From contig JACPEP010000001.1 of NCBI GenBank assembly GCA_016183425.1, forward strand, positions 62,001 to 126,000: 64,000 nucleotides of DNA, written 5' to 3'. The position numbers were made by a program, and so were the translations under genes. Positions 26,597 to 36,456 of this stretch are shown here, one piece after another (within the stretch, counting starts at the first letter, position 1; each line of letters begins with the position of its first letter). The notes beneath the pieces were generated by a model. That model worked only from the letters and a program-made list of their open reading frames with translations, did no database searches and was not told where the DNA came from. The DNA comes from Chloroflexota bacterium (GTDB lineage Bacteria; Chloroflexota; Dehalococcoidia; JACPEP01).

Positions 26597-28267
26597 GTGC
26601 TTAATGACTACTGGAAGAAGTTGATGGCGCGAAGGCTGTCGCGCCGCCGGGCGCTGCGAGCGGCTGGGCGAGCGGGCATAGGCCTGGCCGGCGTTGCGCT
26701 GCTGGGGTGCGCCGCCGCCCCCGCCGTCACACCTACTCCGGCAAAACCGGGAGCTACCCCGGCGGCGGGAGCCGCCCCTACTCCCACCGCCCTAAAGCCA
26801 ACCGCCGGCGGGAGCCTGAAGTTCGGGCAATTCACCATCTCTGGCTTCGATCCCCACACCAACCTGTCCGGCTCCAATGATGACTGGCTTAAACCCCAGG
26901 TCCATGACAAGCTAATTGAAATCGATGAAAAAGGGAAACTGGTTCCTACCTTGTTCACGTCATGGGAGATCCCCGACCAACTCACCTTCGTCGCCAAGCT
27001 GCGCCAGGGAGTCAAGTTCCACGATGGCACCGATTTCAATGCTGAGGTAGTACGATTCAGCAACGACCGGGTGATGAATGGCGCCCCACCGGTGACCCGG
27101 CAGCCCCGCTTCAAAGCCGCCGTGGCCAGCATCGAAGCGGTGGACAACTATACCGTCAAATACCGCCTTACGGGGCCTAATGCTGGCTTTCCCTACTTCT
27201 TTGGCGACCGCAGTACTGGGCGTCCTGCTTCCCCGACAGCGGTGGAAAAATACAAAAACGACCTGAGGACAGTGGGAGTAGGCACCGGCCCCTGGATGGT
27301 GGCCGACTGGGTCAAGGACGACCGCATCCTTCTCAAGAAATTCCCCGACTACTGGGACAAAGGCCTCCCCTACCTGGATGAGGTCAACGTCAAGGTCGTC
27401 CCCGATAACACCACCGCCCTCGTGATGGTCAAGACAGGCGACCTTCAGTTCTACACCGAGTTGCCCCCCAAAGACGTGGCCGGAGTGCGGGCCGACCCCA
27501 ATCTGGTGGCAGTGGTGGCCACCACCACCGGCTACAGCGGCTTCTACTTCAACCACAAAAAACCCCCCTTCAACAACAAGGCACTGCGCCAGGCCTTCGC
27601 CTACGCCATCGACAAGGACGCCATTGCCAAGGCCATCTTTCTCGGTCTGAATCAGGTAGCCGGTGGAATCTTCGGCCCCGGCCACGCCTTCTACGACTCC
27701 AGTGTCAAGCCCTTGCCCTACGACCCAGCTAAGGCCAAGGAAAAGCTGAAGGAAGGGGGCCAGCCCGACGGCTTCGAGTTCGACGCTGAGGTGGGCTCCC
27801 AGTACGGCATTCGAGTCCAGTACTCCGAGGCGGTTAAGGAGATGCTGGCCAAGGTGGGCATCAAGATGAACATCAAGGTCATGGAGCAGGTCACCGTCAT
27901 GGACCGGGCGGGAAAGGGAGAGATGCAGTGCTGGGTCACCGAGTTCTCCGGCAGCGAGGAGCCCGATAACGCTTTTGCTATCATCTCCCACAGCACCCAG
28001 GGCACCTACGCCAAGGCCTTCATGGAGGGTGCAGAAGGAACCAAGGAGATGGATGCCCTCCTGGACAAGGGAAGAGCCACCTACAACGAGGAGGAGCGTT
28101 TCAAGGTCTACTCCCAGGCACAGCGTAAGGTTGTGGACGACGTCTTTGGCCCCTACTGGCTGGTGTATCGCAACACCCGCATGGTACACCGCAAGGAGGT
28201 CAAAGATTACCTCCCCCGCACCGGCCCCAACGACGTCTACCTGAAGAAGGTCTGGCTGGCCAAGTAG
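26597..28267 (+). CDS. ABC transporter substrate-binding protein, family 5 (peptide/nickel type), Tat-like lipoprotein, SBP1
   Basis: SRRRALRAAGRAGIGLAGVALLGC twin-Arg plus lipobox; VKFHDGTDFNAEVV, KALRQAFAYAIDKDAI. Confidence 0.93.
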   Translation: MLNDYWKKLMARRLSRRRALRAAGRAGIGLAGVALLGCAAAPAVTPTPAKPGATPAAGAAPTPTALKPTAGGSLKFGQFTISGFDPHTNLSGSNDDWLKPQVHDKLIEIDEKGKLVPTLFTSWEIPDQLTFVAKLRQGVKFHDGTDFNAEVVRFSNDRVMNGAPPVTRQPRFKAAVASIEAVDNYTVKYRLTGPNAGFPYFFGDRSTGRPASPTAVEKYKNDLRTVGVGTGPWMVADWVKDDRILLKKFPDYWDKGLPYLDEVNVKVVPDNTTALVMVKTGDLQFYTELPPKDVAGVRADPNLVAVVATTTGYSGFYFNHKKPPFNNKALRQAFAYAIDKDAIAKAIFLGLNQVAGGIFGPGHAFYDSSVKPLPYDPAKAKEKLKEGGQPDGFEFDAEVGSQYGIRVQYSEAVKEMLAKVGIKMNIKVMEQVTVMDRAGKGEMQCWVTEFSGSEEPDNAFAIISHSTQGTYAKAFMEGAEGTKEMDALLDKGRATYNEEERFKVYSQAQRKVVDDVFGPYWLVYRNTRMVHRKEVKDYLPRTGPNDVYLKKVWLAK

Positions 28268-28383
28268 CGGCCCGATAAAAGCTCTCCAATGGTAGAAGAT
28301 TGGCATTAGTTTTTCTTTATGCCAGTGCTGGACCGTTTCCCAAGAAAGGGACGGTGAGTATCTAAAACAAAGGAGGACAACCC

Positions 28384-30057
28384 ATGCAAAGAGGAGAGAG
28401 TTACTGGAAGAAACTAATGGGGCGCCGGCTGTCGCGCCGCCAAACGCTGCGAGCGGCCGGGCGGGCGGGCCTGGGCCTGGCCGGTATGGCGCTGGTGGGA
28501 TGCGCCGCCACCCCCACACCTACCCCGGCCAAACCAGGGGCCACCCCAGCAGCACCCCAGGCCACTGCCACTCCCACCGCTCTTAAGCCATCCGCCGGGG
28601 GAACCCTGAAGTTCGGAATGTCTACCATCACTGGCTTCGACCCCCATACAAATCTGGCGGGCTCCAACGACGACTGGCTGAAGCCCCAGGTCCATGACAA
28701 GCTAATTGAAATCGACGAAAAGGGGAAGCTGGTCCCCACCTTATATACGTCCTGGGAGAATCCAGACCAGCTCACCCTGGTGGCCAAACTGCGTCAGGGA
28801 GTCAAGTTCCACGACGGGAGCGATCTTAATGCTCAGGTAGTGAAGCTGGCTCACGACCGGGTGATGAATGGCGGCGCTCCGGTGACCCAGAACCGGGACT
28901 TTAAAACCTCTGTGGCCGGCATCGACATGGTGGATAACTATACCGTTAAATACCGTCTTACGGAGCCTTATGCTGGCTTTGTCTACTTTCTCGCTGACCG
29001 TAGTGCCGGGCGCATTTCTTCCCCAGCGGCAGTGGAGAAATACAAGAACGACCTGAGGACAGTAGGGGTGGGCACCGGCCCCTGGGTAGTCAGCGAGTGG
29101 ATCAAGGACGACCGCATCCTCCTCAAAAGATTCCCCGACTACTGGGACAAGGGCTTCCCTTACCTGGACGAGATCAATGTCAAGGTGGTCCCCGACAACA
29201 CCACGGCCCTGGTTACGGTCAAGACGGGGGAGATCCAGTTCTACACCGAGCTCCCCCCCAAGGATGTGGCCGGAGTGCGGGCGGACCCCAACCTGGTGGC
29301 CGTGGTGGCTCCCACCACCGGTTACTCCGGTTTCATGTTCAACCACAAGAAACCCCCCTTCAACAACAAGGCACTGCGCCAGGCCTTCGCCTACGCCATC
29401 GATAAGGAGGCCATCGCCAAGGGTGTTTTTCTAGGCCTCAACGAAGTGGCCGGCGGCCCCTTCGGCCCCGGCCATCCCCTCTACGATTCAGCCATCAAGC
29501 CCTTGCCCTACGATCCCGCCAAAGCAAAGGAGAAGCTGAAGGAAGGCGGCTACCCTGATGGCTTCGAGTTCGATGCTGAGGTGTCCAGCGCCTACGCCAT
29601 CCGAGTCCAGTACGCCGAGGCAGCCCAGGCGATGCTGGCCAAGGTGGGCATCAAAATGAACATCAAAACCCTGGATCAGCCCACCGTTATGGACCGGGCG
29701 GCCAAGGGAGAGATGCAGCTCTGGGTCCCCGAGTTCTCGGGCAGCGAGGAGCCGAATCAAGCCCTGGTTCTAGGCAATCACAGCACTAAGGGCACCTATG
29801 GCAAGGCCTTCTTGGAGGGAAGTCAAGGGGCCGCGGAGGTGGATGCTCTCATCGATAAGGCAAAGGCCACCTACAACCCGGAGGAGCGCTTCAAACTCTA
29901 CTCTCAGATTCAGAAAACGATCGTGGATGAGGCCTATTGTACCTACTGGATAGTGTACCGAAACGCCCGCATGGTCCACCGCAAGGAGGTCAAAGATTAC
30001 CTCCCCCGCACCGGCCCCAACGACGTCTATCTCAAGAAGGTCTGGCTGGCCAAGTAA
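28384..30057 (+). CDS. ABC transporter substrate-binding protein, family 5, SBP2 (close paralogue of SBP1)
   Basis: SRRQTLRAAGRAGLGLAGMALVGC; extensive identity with SBP1. Confidence 0.93.
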   Translation: MQRGESYWKKLMGRRLSRRQTLRAAGRAGLGLAGMALVGCAATPTPTPAKPGATPAAPQATATPTALKPSAGGTLKFGMSTITGFDPHTNLAGSNDDWLKPQVHDKLIEIDEKGKLVPTLYTSWENPDQLTLVAKLRQGVKFHDGSDLNAQVVKLAHDRVMNGGAPVTQNRDFKTSVAGIDMVDNYTVKYRLTEPYAGFVYFLADRSAGRISSPAAVEKYKNDLRTVGVGTGPWVVSEWIKDDRILLKRFPDYWDKGFPYLDEINVKVVPDNTTALVTVKTGEIQFYTELPPKDVAGVRADPNLVAVVAPTTGYSGFMFNHKKPPFNNKALRQAFAYAIDKEAIAKGVFLGLNEVAGGPFGPGHPLYDSAIKPLPYDPAKAKEKLKEGGYPDGFEFDAEVSSAYAIRVQYAEAAQAMLAKVGIKMNIKTLDQPTVMDRAAKGEMQLWVPEFSGSEEPNQALVLGNHSTKGTYGKAFLEGSQGAAEVDALIDKAKATYNPEERFKLYSQIQKTIVDEAYCTYWIVYRNARMVHRKEVKDYLPRTGPNDVYLKKVWLAK

Positions 30058-30186
30058 CCGCCCCCAAGGGGCCTCAACAGCATGAAGGGAAGGCCCGACA
30101 AAGGTAGCTTTTTCAAGGCCAACCCCTCTTTGTTAACAAGGTTCAGTCTCCGTTAGAGCCGGTAAATTGAAACCAGGGAGGGATAA

Positions 30187-31835
30187 ATGAAACGCAATTA
30201 CTGGCATAATGCCATAAGTCGACCTTTGACCCGGCGGCAGGTGTTGGGCCGGGGCGCCAAGGCGGGGATAGGGCTGGTCGGGCTTTCCCTGCTGGGGTGC
30301 GCTGCTCCGGCGGCACCAACACCAATAAAACCTACTACTGCCCCCGCCCCGGGCACCCCCCGCCGGCCAAAGTCCTAGATACCTTGGTCGTTGCCATGGT
30401 ACGGGACATTCAGACTGCCGATCCCCATCTCAGGTCTCATATCGATGCCCAATGCTACCAGGACAACGTTTTCGACGGGCTGACGGAGATAGGTCGAAAC
30501 TATCAGCCGATTCCAAGTCTGGCAGAAAGCTGGAAGAATCTGAATGATGTCACCTGGGAGTTCAAGCTGCGCCCAGGGGTCAAATTCCACAATGGGGAAG
30601 ATTTCGACGCCAATACGGTCAAGTTCAATGTGGAGCGGCTTCTGCGGCCCGGCTTTAGCCCCCAACGATTCCAGGAGTTCGCGACCATCAAGGAGGTTCA
30701 AGTGATAGACCCCTCTACTGCCAGGGTCATCACCAAAGACCCGGACCCGTTATTATTAAGCCGCTTCCACCTCGTTCGAATGGTGCCCCAGCAGTACGTG
30801 GAGCAGAACGGGGATGACATCATGAATGAGAAGCCCGTAGGCACGGGACCGTATAAGTTTGTGAAGTGGGTGAAGGATGATTACGTGGAATTGGAGGCGG
30901 TGGACAAGCACTGGCGCGTTGGAAAACCTCCTGCCAAGAGAGTAGTCCAAAAAGTGATCCCTACCGCAGCTCCCCGGGTGGCCGCCCTTCAGACAGGCGC
31001 TGCTGACATCATTTGGGATGTTCCCGCCGATAACATCGCTCCTTTAGAGAAAGACCCCAACTTGGCCACCTACCTGGAGAAGAGCCTTAGCGTGCCCAAT
31101 ATCCAAATAAGCCAGTTTCTTGAAGGGCCCCTGAGAGACAAGCGAGTACGGCAGGCCCTGAACTATGCTGTGGACAAAGAAAGCATTGTCAAGAACCTCT
31201 TCTTGGGCTACTATAAGGTGGTTCCCAGCGCCTTGGTGCCGGTGTGCTTCGGATATGATGAGACTCAAAAGTCCTATCCCTACGACCCCAAGAAGGCCAA
31301 GGAGCTTCTGGCTCAGGCCGGCTATCCCAACGGATTTGAGGTCACCTTCGACAGCACCCAAACGGCCTATCCTAAGCAGACCGAGTACATCCAGGCCGTT
31401 GCTAACTATCTCAGCGAAGTGGGGGTCAAGGCCAAGATTGTTCCCCACGAATCCAGTGAGCAATATGAACTAACTGCCCGCAAAGGCAACAAAGGGCCAA
31501 CGGGTATCTTCCACCAGAGCCCGGGCTGCCTCAAGTTGGATGGGGACGACATCCTCTGGCCCCAGTTCCGCTCATGGGATGAAAAGACGGCGGTGGGCAA
31601 CAAGATGTACTTTTCTAATCCCGAGTTGGACAAGTTGGTAGACGCCGGTCGCTTTACCCTTGACCCAGCCGAGAGAAAGAAGATTTACCAGAAGGCCCTT
31701 CAAACCATTCAAGACGAAGCGTATTGGCTTTTTCTCTGGGAGATGCCTTATTTTTGGGGCTACAGCAAGAAGAAGCTTAAGGCGATCCACCCTCGCACCT
31801 ATCGTATCTTCGCCTGGGACGTGGAGCCGGCCTGA
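30187..31835 (+). pseudogene. ABC transporter substrate-binding protein, family 5, SBP3, interrupted by a -1 frameshift near a C6 tract (30356-30361)
   Basis: Signal/lipobox ORF 30187-30378 (MKRNYWHNAISRPLTRRQVLGRGAKAGIGLVGLSLLGCAAP...) stops; mature domain continues in the -1 frame (AKVLDTLVVAMVRDIQTADPH...) to 31835. Confidence 0.8.
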
Positions 31836-31968
31836 GATGATAGTTGCCACCCCCAAAAGGGGTCGTGGAGCGAAGCCCGACAAAGGAGGGCTCGCTCAAA
31901 ACCGACGCCCTTTGTTAACGGAGTTCAGTGCTTATCAAAGCAGGTAAATTGAAACCAAGGAGGGGTAA

Positions 31969-33648
31969 ATGAAACGCAATTACTGGCATCGTGCCCTGAG
32001 TCGACCGCTAACCCGGCGCCAGGTGTTGGGACGGGTGGTCAAGGCGGGAATCGGGCTGACGGGGTTTTCCCTGCTAGGCTGCGCCGCCGCCCCCGCCGCC
32101 ACCCCTACCCCGACTAAACCTGGGGCCACCCCAGTGGCGCCCCAGGCCACTGCTACCCCAGTAAGACCTATAACGGGGGGCATCTTGAAGGTGGCCCAAC
32201 CGGCCACCAGCCACACCGATCCCGCCCGGAGCACCGGCGGCACCAACGCCTGGCAACTGGAAAACATCTGCAATGGGCTCCTCACCTTGGATAAGACGGG
32301 CAAACCAGCCCCGGAGCTGGCCGAGTCCTGGGAGATACCCGATCCCACTACCATTGTCCTCAAGCTCAGAAAGGGGGTGAAGTTCCACGACGGAGTAGAT
32401 TTCAACGCCCAGGTGATCAAGTTCAACTACGATCGCATCCTGGACCCGGCGACCCAGTCCCCCCGGTTGCCCAACATGAAGAACATCATAAAATCCTACG
32501 ACGTGGTGGATGACTATACCTTCAAAATGACCCTTCTCCGTCCCAGCGCGGGCATCTTCGAATCGGTTCTGACCTCGGGCACCGGGGGCATGCCGGGGCA
32601 GATGATGTCCCCAGAGGCGGTTAAGAAGTACGACAACGACCTTCGGGCAGGCAAAGGGGTGGGCACGGGCCCCTTCCAGATGGTGGATTGGGTGCAGGAC
32701 TCCCAGACTACCGCAAAGAAATTCCCCGGCTATTGGGAGAAGGGATTCCCCTACCTGGATGAGATCCAGTGGCGGGTGATCCCCGACCCCACCGTCACCT
32801 TCACTATGATTAAGACGGGGGAGGTTCACTTCGCCGCCGAGATAGCGCCCAAAGACGTCCCCCTGGCAAAGGCAGACCCCAACCTGGTTCCCATTATCGA
32901 TATGTCGGTAGGGCTAGTAGGTCCCCTAATGAACCAAAAGGAACCCCCCTTCAACAAAACCGCCCTGCGCCAGGCTCTTGTTTATGCCATTGAACGGGAA
33001 CCTATCAACAAAGCGGTGTACATGGGCCTGTTCCCGGTGGCCAATGGCTTTTTCCCACCCACCCACTGGGCCTATGATGCTACTTTGAAGGGCTACCCGT
33101 ATGACCCAGCCAAAGCCAAGGAGAAGCTGAAGGAAGGGGGCGCCCCCGAGGGCTTCGAATTCATCGCTCAACCCGCCAGCGCCTGGCCGGAGCATGTTCA
33201 GTACGCCGAGGCTATGAAGGAGATGCTGGCCAAGGTGGGCATCAAGATGCAGATACAGGTCGCGGAGCGGGCCAAGGTTCTGGATGACTACCGGAAGGGC
33301 AGCGTCCCCATGTGGGTGACCCATCTCTCGGGCAGCCCCGAGCCCCATCGCCTTGTGGACAACTGGTTTTATTCCAAGAGTGGTTACGGCTTAAGCAATC
33401 GGGATCCGGAGGACCCCCTCACCAAGCAGGTGGATGCTCTCATCGAGAAAGGGGATAGCGTATACAACATCGAGGATAGGCGAGCCATCTACTCCCAGTT
33501 GCAGAAGCTTATATTCGACAACGCCTACGGGATGATTGTGCTGTTCCACCGTCCCCTTACCCAACTTCAGCGCAAGGAGGTTCAGGGCTACGAGCCCTTC
33601 GTGGAGCAGTACGTTACGCGATTCAAGAGGGTTTGGCTTCAAAAATAA
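31969..33648 (+). CDS. ABC transporter substrate-binding protein, family 5, SBP4
   Basis: LTRRQVLGRVVKAGIGLTGFSLLGC; VKFHDGVDFNAQVIKFNYDRIL; KTALRQALVYAIEREPI. Confidence 0.93.
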   Translation: MKRNYWHRALSRPLTRRQVLGRVVKAGIGLTGFSLLGCAAAPAATPTPTKPGATPVAPQATATPVRPITGGILKVAQPATSHTDPARSTGGTNAWQLENICNGLLTLDKTGKPAPELAESWEIPDPTTIVLKLRKGVKFHDGVDFNAQVIKFNYDRILDPATQSPRLPNMKNIIKSYDVVDDYTFKMTLLRPSAGIFESVLTSGTGGMPGQMMSPEAVKKYDNDLRAGKGVGTGPFQMVDWVQDSQTTAKKFPGYWEKGFPYLDEIQWRVIPDPTVTFTMIKTGEVHFAAEIAPKDVPLAKADPNLVPIIDMSVGLVGPLMNQKEPPFNKTALRQALVYAIEREPINKAVYMGLFPVANGFFPPTHWAYDATLKGYPYDPAKAKEKLKEGGAPEGFEFIAQPASAWPEHVQYAEAMKEMLAKVGIKMQIQVAERAKVLDDYRKGSVPMWVTHLSGSPEPHRLVDNWFYSKSGYGLSNRDPEDPLTKQVDALIEKGDSVYNIEDRRAIYSQLQKLIFDNAYGMIVLFHRPLTQLQRKEVQGYEPFVEQYVTRFKRVWLQK

Positions 33649-33711
33649 CAGAAGAGGGCTGGCTGAATGAGGGGCCGATAAGGGACTCTTTCCCCGAAGC
33701 GCGGTGCATAG

Positions 33712-34371
33712 TTATGCGCTCCGCTTCTCATTTGGTTGGCGTCGGTCTTCAGCCCAGTAGCGGCCCCCTTTGAGGGCCGACACCAGCGCCGCCTCCGTTT
33801 CTACCCCGTCCTCGAAAATAGTAACGCAGCGGCCGATGCCTTCCGGGGTATGGGCGTCGCTGCCTCCAGTGCCCACCATGCCCAGCCGTCGGCTCACCTG
33901 GAAGCAGAAGTCCACGTCCTCCTGGGTTGCCCAGCCGTTTATCACCTCCATGGTATGCACCAGCTTAAAGATAGGCCACTCACAGGCCTTTTCCACCGTG
34001 AGGCCGTTGTGCCGCGGCCCCAGCCAGGGCTTGGGGGAGAGATCCCAGCGGAAGGGATGGGCCGCGATGACCACCCCCCCGGCTGCCGTAACATAGTTTA
34101 TGATGTCCAAGGCTTTGTAAAGGCTGCGGGGATACCCGTCGATGCCGAATAAGAGCAGGTCGCCCATCTCAGTGCTTGCCTCCAGGCCCGTAAAGATGGG
34201 AAAGTTCAGCTTTTGGGCCAGTTCTTTTACCTCCGGGGGCTTGGCGTTGCCATGTTCGGTAATGCAGATGGCATCCAGATGCCTCTCCCTGGCCCAGGGC
34301 ACCAGGTGCTCGGGCTTAATAATGCTATCCACCGAGCCCAAAACAGTGTGCATGTGAAGGTCTACGATCAA
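33712..34371 (-). CDS. PHP domain metal-dependent phosphoesterase
   Basis: VDLHMHTVLGSVDS, ICITEHGN, VIAAHPFRW, GGSDAHTPEGIGRCVTIF. Confidence 0.88.
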   Translation of the reverse strand: MIVDLHMHTVLGSVDSIIKPEHLVPWARERHLDAICITEHGNAKPPEVKELAQKLNFPIFTGLEASTEMGDLLLFGIDGYPRSLYKALDIINYVTAAGGVVIAAHPFRWDLSPKPWLGPRHNGLTVEKACEWPIFKLVHTMEVINGWATQEDVDFCFQVSRRLGMVGTGGSDAHTPEGIGRCVTIFEDGVETEAALVSALKGGRYWAEDRRQPNEKRSA

Positions 34372-34430
34372 TTCTAACCCACTTTCTACCTTGAGTTGCC
34401 TCTCCGCCAGAGCTGTGGCATAATCGCCTC

Positions 34431-34742
34431 GTGCCTAACGGTGAAGATAGATGTACCATTGCGGTGGCCCTTCACCCCAGAAGCAAAGGCAACCAAATTG
34501 TCGGCTTCCGAGACGGGGTTCTCCACGTAAGGGTAACCGCGCCTCCGGTAGGGGGTAAAGCCAATGAGGCCCTTCTTTCCTTCCTGGCCCTGGTCATGGG
34601 GATAAAGGAGGGAGAAGTGGGCCTCATGGGCGGCGAGAGACAGCGCAACAAAGTGGTTGCTATCTATGGCATGTCTTTGCAAGAGGTTACCACCCGTCTA
34701 GAGAGGGTTGCCATCGTTAGACAGAGGAGGCCGCCCGGCTGA
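34431..34742 (+). CDS. DUF167/YggU family protein
   Basis: LHPRSKGNQIVGFRDGVLHVRVTAPPVGGKANEALLSFLA, GERQRNKVVAI. Confidence 0.88.
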   Translation: MPNGEDRCTIAVALHPRSKGNQIVGFRDGVLHVRVTAPPVGGKANEALLSFLALVMGIKEGEVGLMGGERQRNKVVAIYGMSLQEVTTRLERVAIVRQRRPPG

Positions 34743-34965
34743 TAATTTGCAGGAGTACGATGGCCACCAAGGGGGTGATGTCCATCATTCCCAGACTGGG
34801 CACGACACGGCGCAAGGGTGCCAGAACCGGATCAGTGACCTGGTTGAGCACCACTACGATGGCATTGGTGGGAGGAAGGGAGAACCAGGATAATAAGGCC
34901 CTTACGAAAATGGCCATACTCAAGATGTCGGCCAGGGTGCTGATGAAATAGAGAACAGTTACCAC
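34717..34965 (-). CDS. YggT family membrane protein
   Basis: LLSWFSLPPTNAIVVVLNQVTDPVLAPLRRVVPSLGMMDITPLVAIVLLQ; GTG start at 34965. Confidence 0.85.
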   Translation of the reverse strand: MVTVLYFISTLADILSMAIFVRALLSWFSLPPTNAIVVVLNQVTDPVLAPLRRVVPSLGMMDITPLVAIVLLQIISRAASSV

Positions 34966-35771
34966 TATTTTCCTCCCCCCAAGAGCTTTGTCTTCTCGTA
35001 AGCAGCGATATAAGCCTGGGTCAGAAGGGCCCGCACTCCCCCTTCTTCCAGAATTAGCAGCCCCTCCGCTGTGGTGCCCCCCGGCGAGGTGACCATATTC
35101 TTCAGCTCCGCCGGGTGCTTGCCGAATTGAATGGCGAGACGGGTGGAGCCGAGCATAGTCTGCAAAACCAGCTCCTGAGCCATGTCCCGCGCCATGCCCA
35201 TGTGAACCCCGGCATCTATCATTGCCTCTATAATGAGGAAGATGAAACCGGGGCCACTGGCGCTCAAAGAGGTAGCCATGTCTATGTATTTCTCTTCCGC
35301 AACATAGATGCTCTTCCCCAGACTGGCTAAGATAGCCTGGGTGGCCTCCTTCTGTTGGGGGGTGACTTGGGGGGTGGCCATCCACACACTTATGCCCTCC
35401 CCGATTTGGGCGGGGGTATTGGGCATGACGCGAACCACCGTGGAATGATTCAAGCCAGCAGTAAGGGTAGAGATAGTGGCCCCGGCCACGATGGATATTA
35501 CTAACTGCCGGGTCGCCAGATGGCCCGAAAGGCCAGCCATAACCTCTGCCAGATTCTGAGGTTTTATGGCCAGTATAGCCACCTCCCCTTCCTCAGCCGC
35601 CCGCAGGTTGTCTTCTGTGGCCTGAATGCCGTATCTTTGGGTCAGGTACTCTCTGCGGGCTGGGCTGACATCGGCAGCCCAGATATCTCCCGCCCCGGCC
35701 ACTCCCCGGCTCAGAAGGCCGGAGAGGATGGCCTCCCCCATGACGCCACCACCGATAAACGAGATACGCAT
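34965..35771 (-). CDS. proC: Pyrroline-5-carboxylate reductase
   Basis: MRISFIGGGVMGEAILSGLL; VVRVMPNTPAQIGEG; NMVTSPGGTTAEGL. Confidence 0.95.
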   Translation of the reverse strand: MRISFIGGGVMGEAILSGLLSRGVAGAGDIWAADVSPARREYLTQRYGIQATEDNLRAAEEGEVAILAIKPQNLAEVMAGLSGHLATRQLVISIVAGATISTLTAGLNHSTVVRVMPNTPAQIGEGISVWMATPQVTPQQKEATQAILASLGKSIYVAEEKYIDMATSLSASGPGFIFLIIEAMIDAGVHMGMARDMAQELVLQTMLGSTRLAIQFGKHPAELKNMVTSPGGTTAEGLLILEEGGVRALLTQAYIAAYEKTKLLGGGK

Positions 35772-35772
35772 T

Positions 35773-36453
35773 CTAGACGACTTCCTTTCTCTCCCCAAAG
35801 ATGGCGCGACCGATGCGTACCAGGGTAGCCCCTTCCTCCACCGCCACCTCGAAATCATCGGTCATGCCCATGGACAAATGAGGCAGCCCCAGGCGGTCCC
35901 GAAGCTCCCGCAGGCGACGAAATACGGGGCGTACCTCCTCGGGGTCGGAAACCATAGGGGCTACCGTCATCAAACCCTGGAGCTGGAGGTTAGGTAACCG
36001 GGCGATACTCTCGGCTGCCGAAAGAACTTCTGGGGGATTGAAGCCAAACTTGCTCGTCTCCCCCGCCATATTTACCTCCAGGAATACGGGAACCGGACGG
36101 CCGGCCTGGCGATTGATGACCTCCGCCAGATGCACCGAGTCCACACTATGGATAACTTGGAAAAGTTGCAAAGCCTGCTTTACCTTATTGCTCTGTAGAT
36201 GTCCCACCAGGTGCCAGGTGGGCTGCGGGGAGAGGTCTGCCAGTTGGGGGAATTTGTCGCGCGCCTCTTGGACACGGTTCTCGCCAAAATCCCTGAGTCC
36301 AGCCTCGAACCCGCTACGGATGGTGGCCGCATCCATGGTCTTGCCTACGGCCACGATGATCACCTCCAGAGAGGAACGACCGCCCCGCTCCGCTGCCTGG
36401 GCGATGCGCCGCCGAACTTCCTCCAGGTTCTTCCGGATATCCACTGTGTTCAT
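35773..36453 (-). CDS. YggS family PLP homeostasis protein
   Basis: IIVAVGKTMDAATIRSGFEAGLRDFGENRVQEARDK, WHLVGHLQSNKVK, LSMGMTDDFEVAVEEGATLVRIGRAIFG. Confidence 0.93.
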   Translation of the reverse strand: MNTVDIRKNLEEVRRRIAQAAERGGRSSLEVIIVAVGKTMDAATIRSGFEAGLRDFGENRVQEARDKFPQLADLSPQPTWHLVGHLQSNKVKQALQLFQVIHSVDSVHLAEVINRQAGRPVPVFLEVNMAGETSKFGFNPPEVLSAAESIARLPNLQLQGLMTVAPMVSDPEEVRPVFRRLRELRDRLGLPHLSMGMTDDFEVAVEEGATLVRIGRAIFGERKEVV

Positions 36454-36456
36454 AGC

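Noticed and set aside
26960-28519. 519-aa ORF on the minus strand opposite SBP1
   Set aside because: Antisense shadow ORF in GC-rich coding DNA. The plus-strand frame is a full binding protein with signal peptide and lipobox; no recognisable domain in the antisense product.
33696-33727. GAAGCGCGGTGCATA/TATGCGCTCCGCTTC inverted repeat after SBP4
   Set aside because: Imperfect stem with several mismatches; probably an ordinary bidirectional terminator between convergent genes, not listed as a feature.
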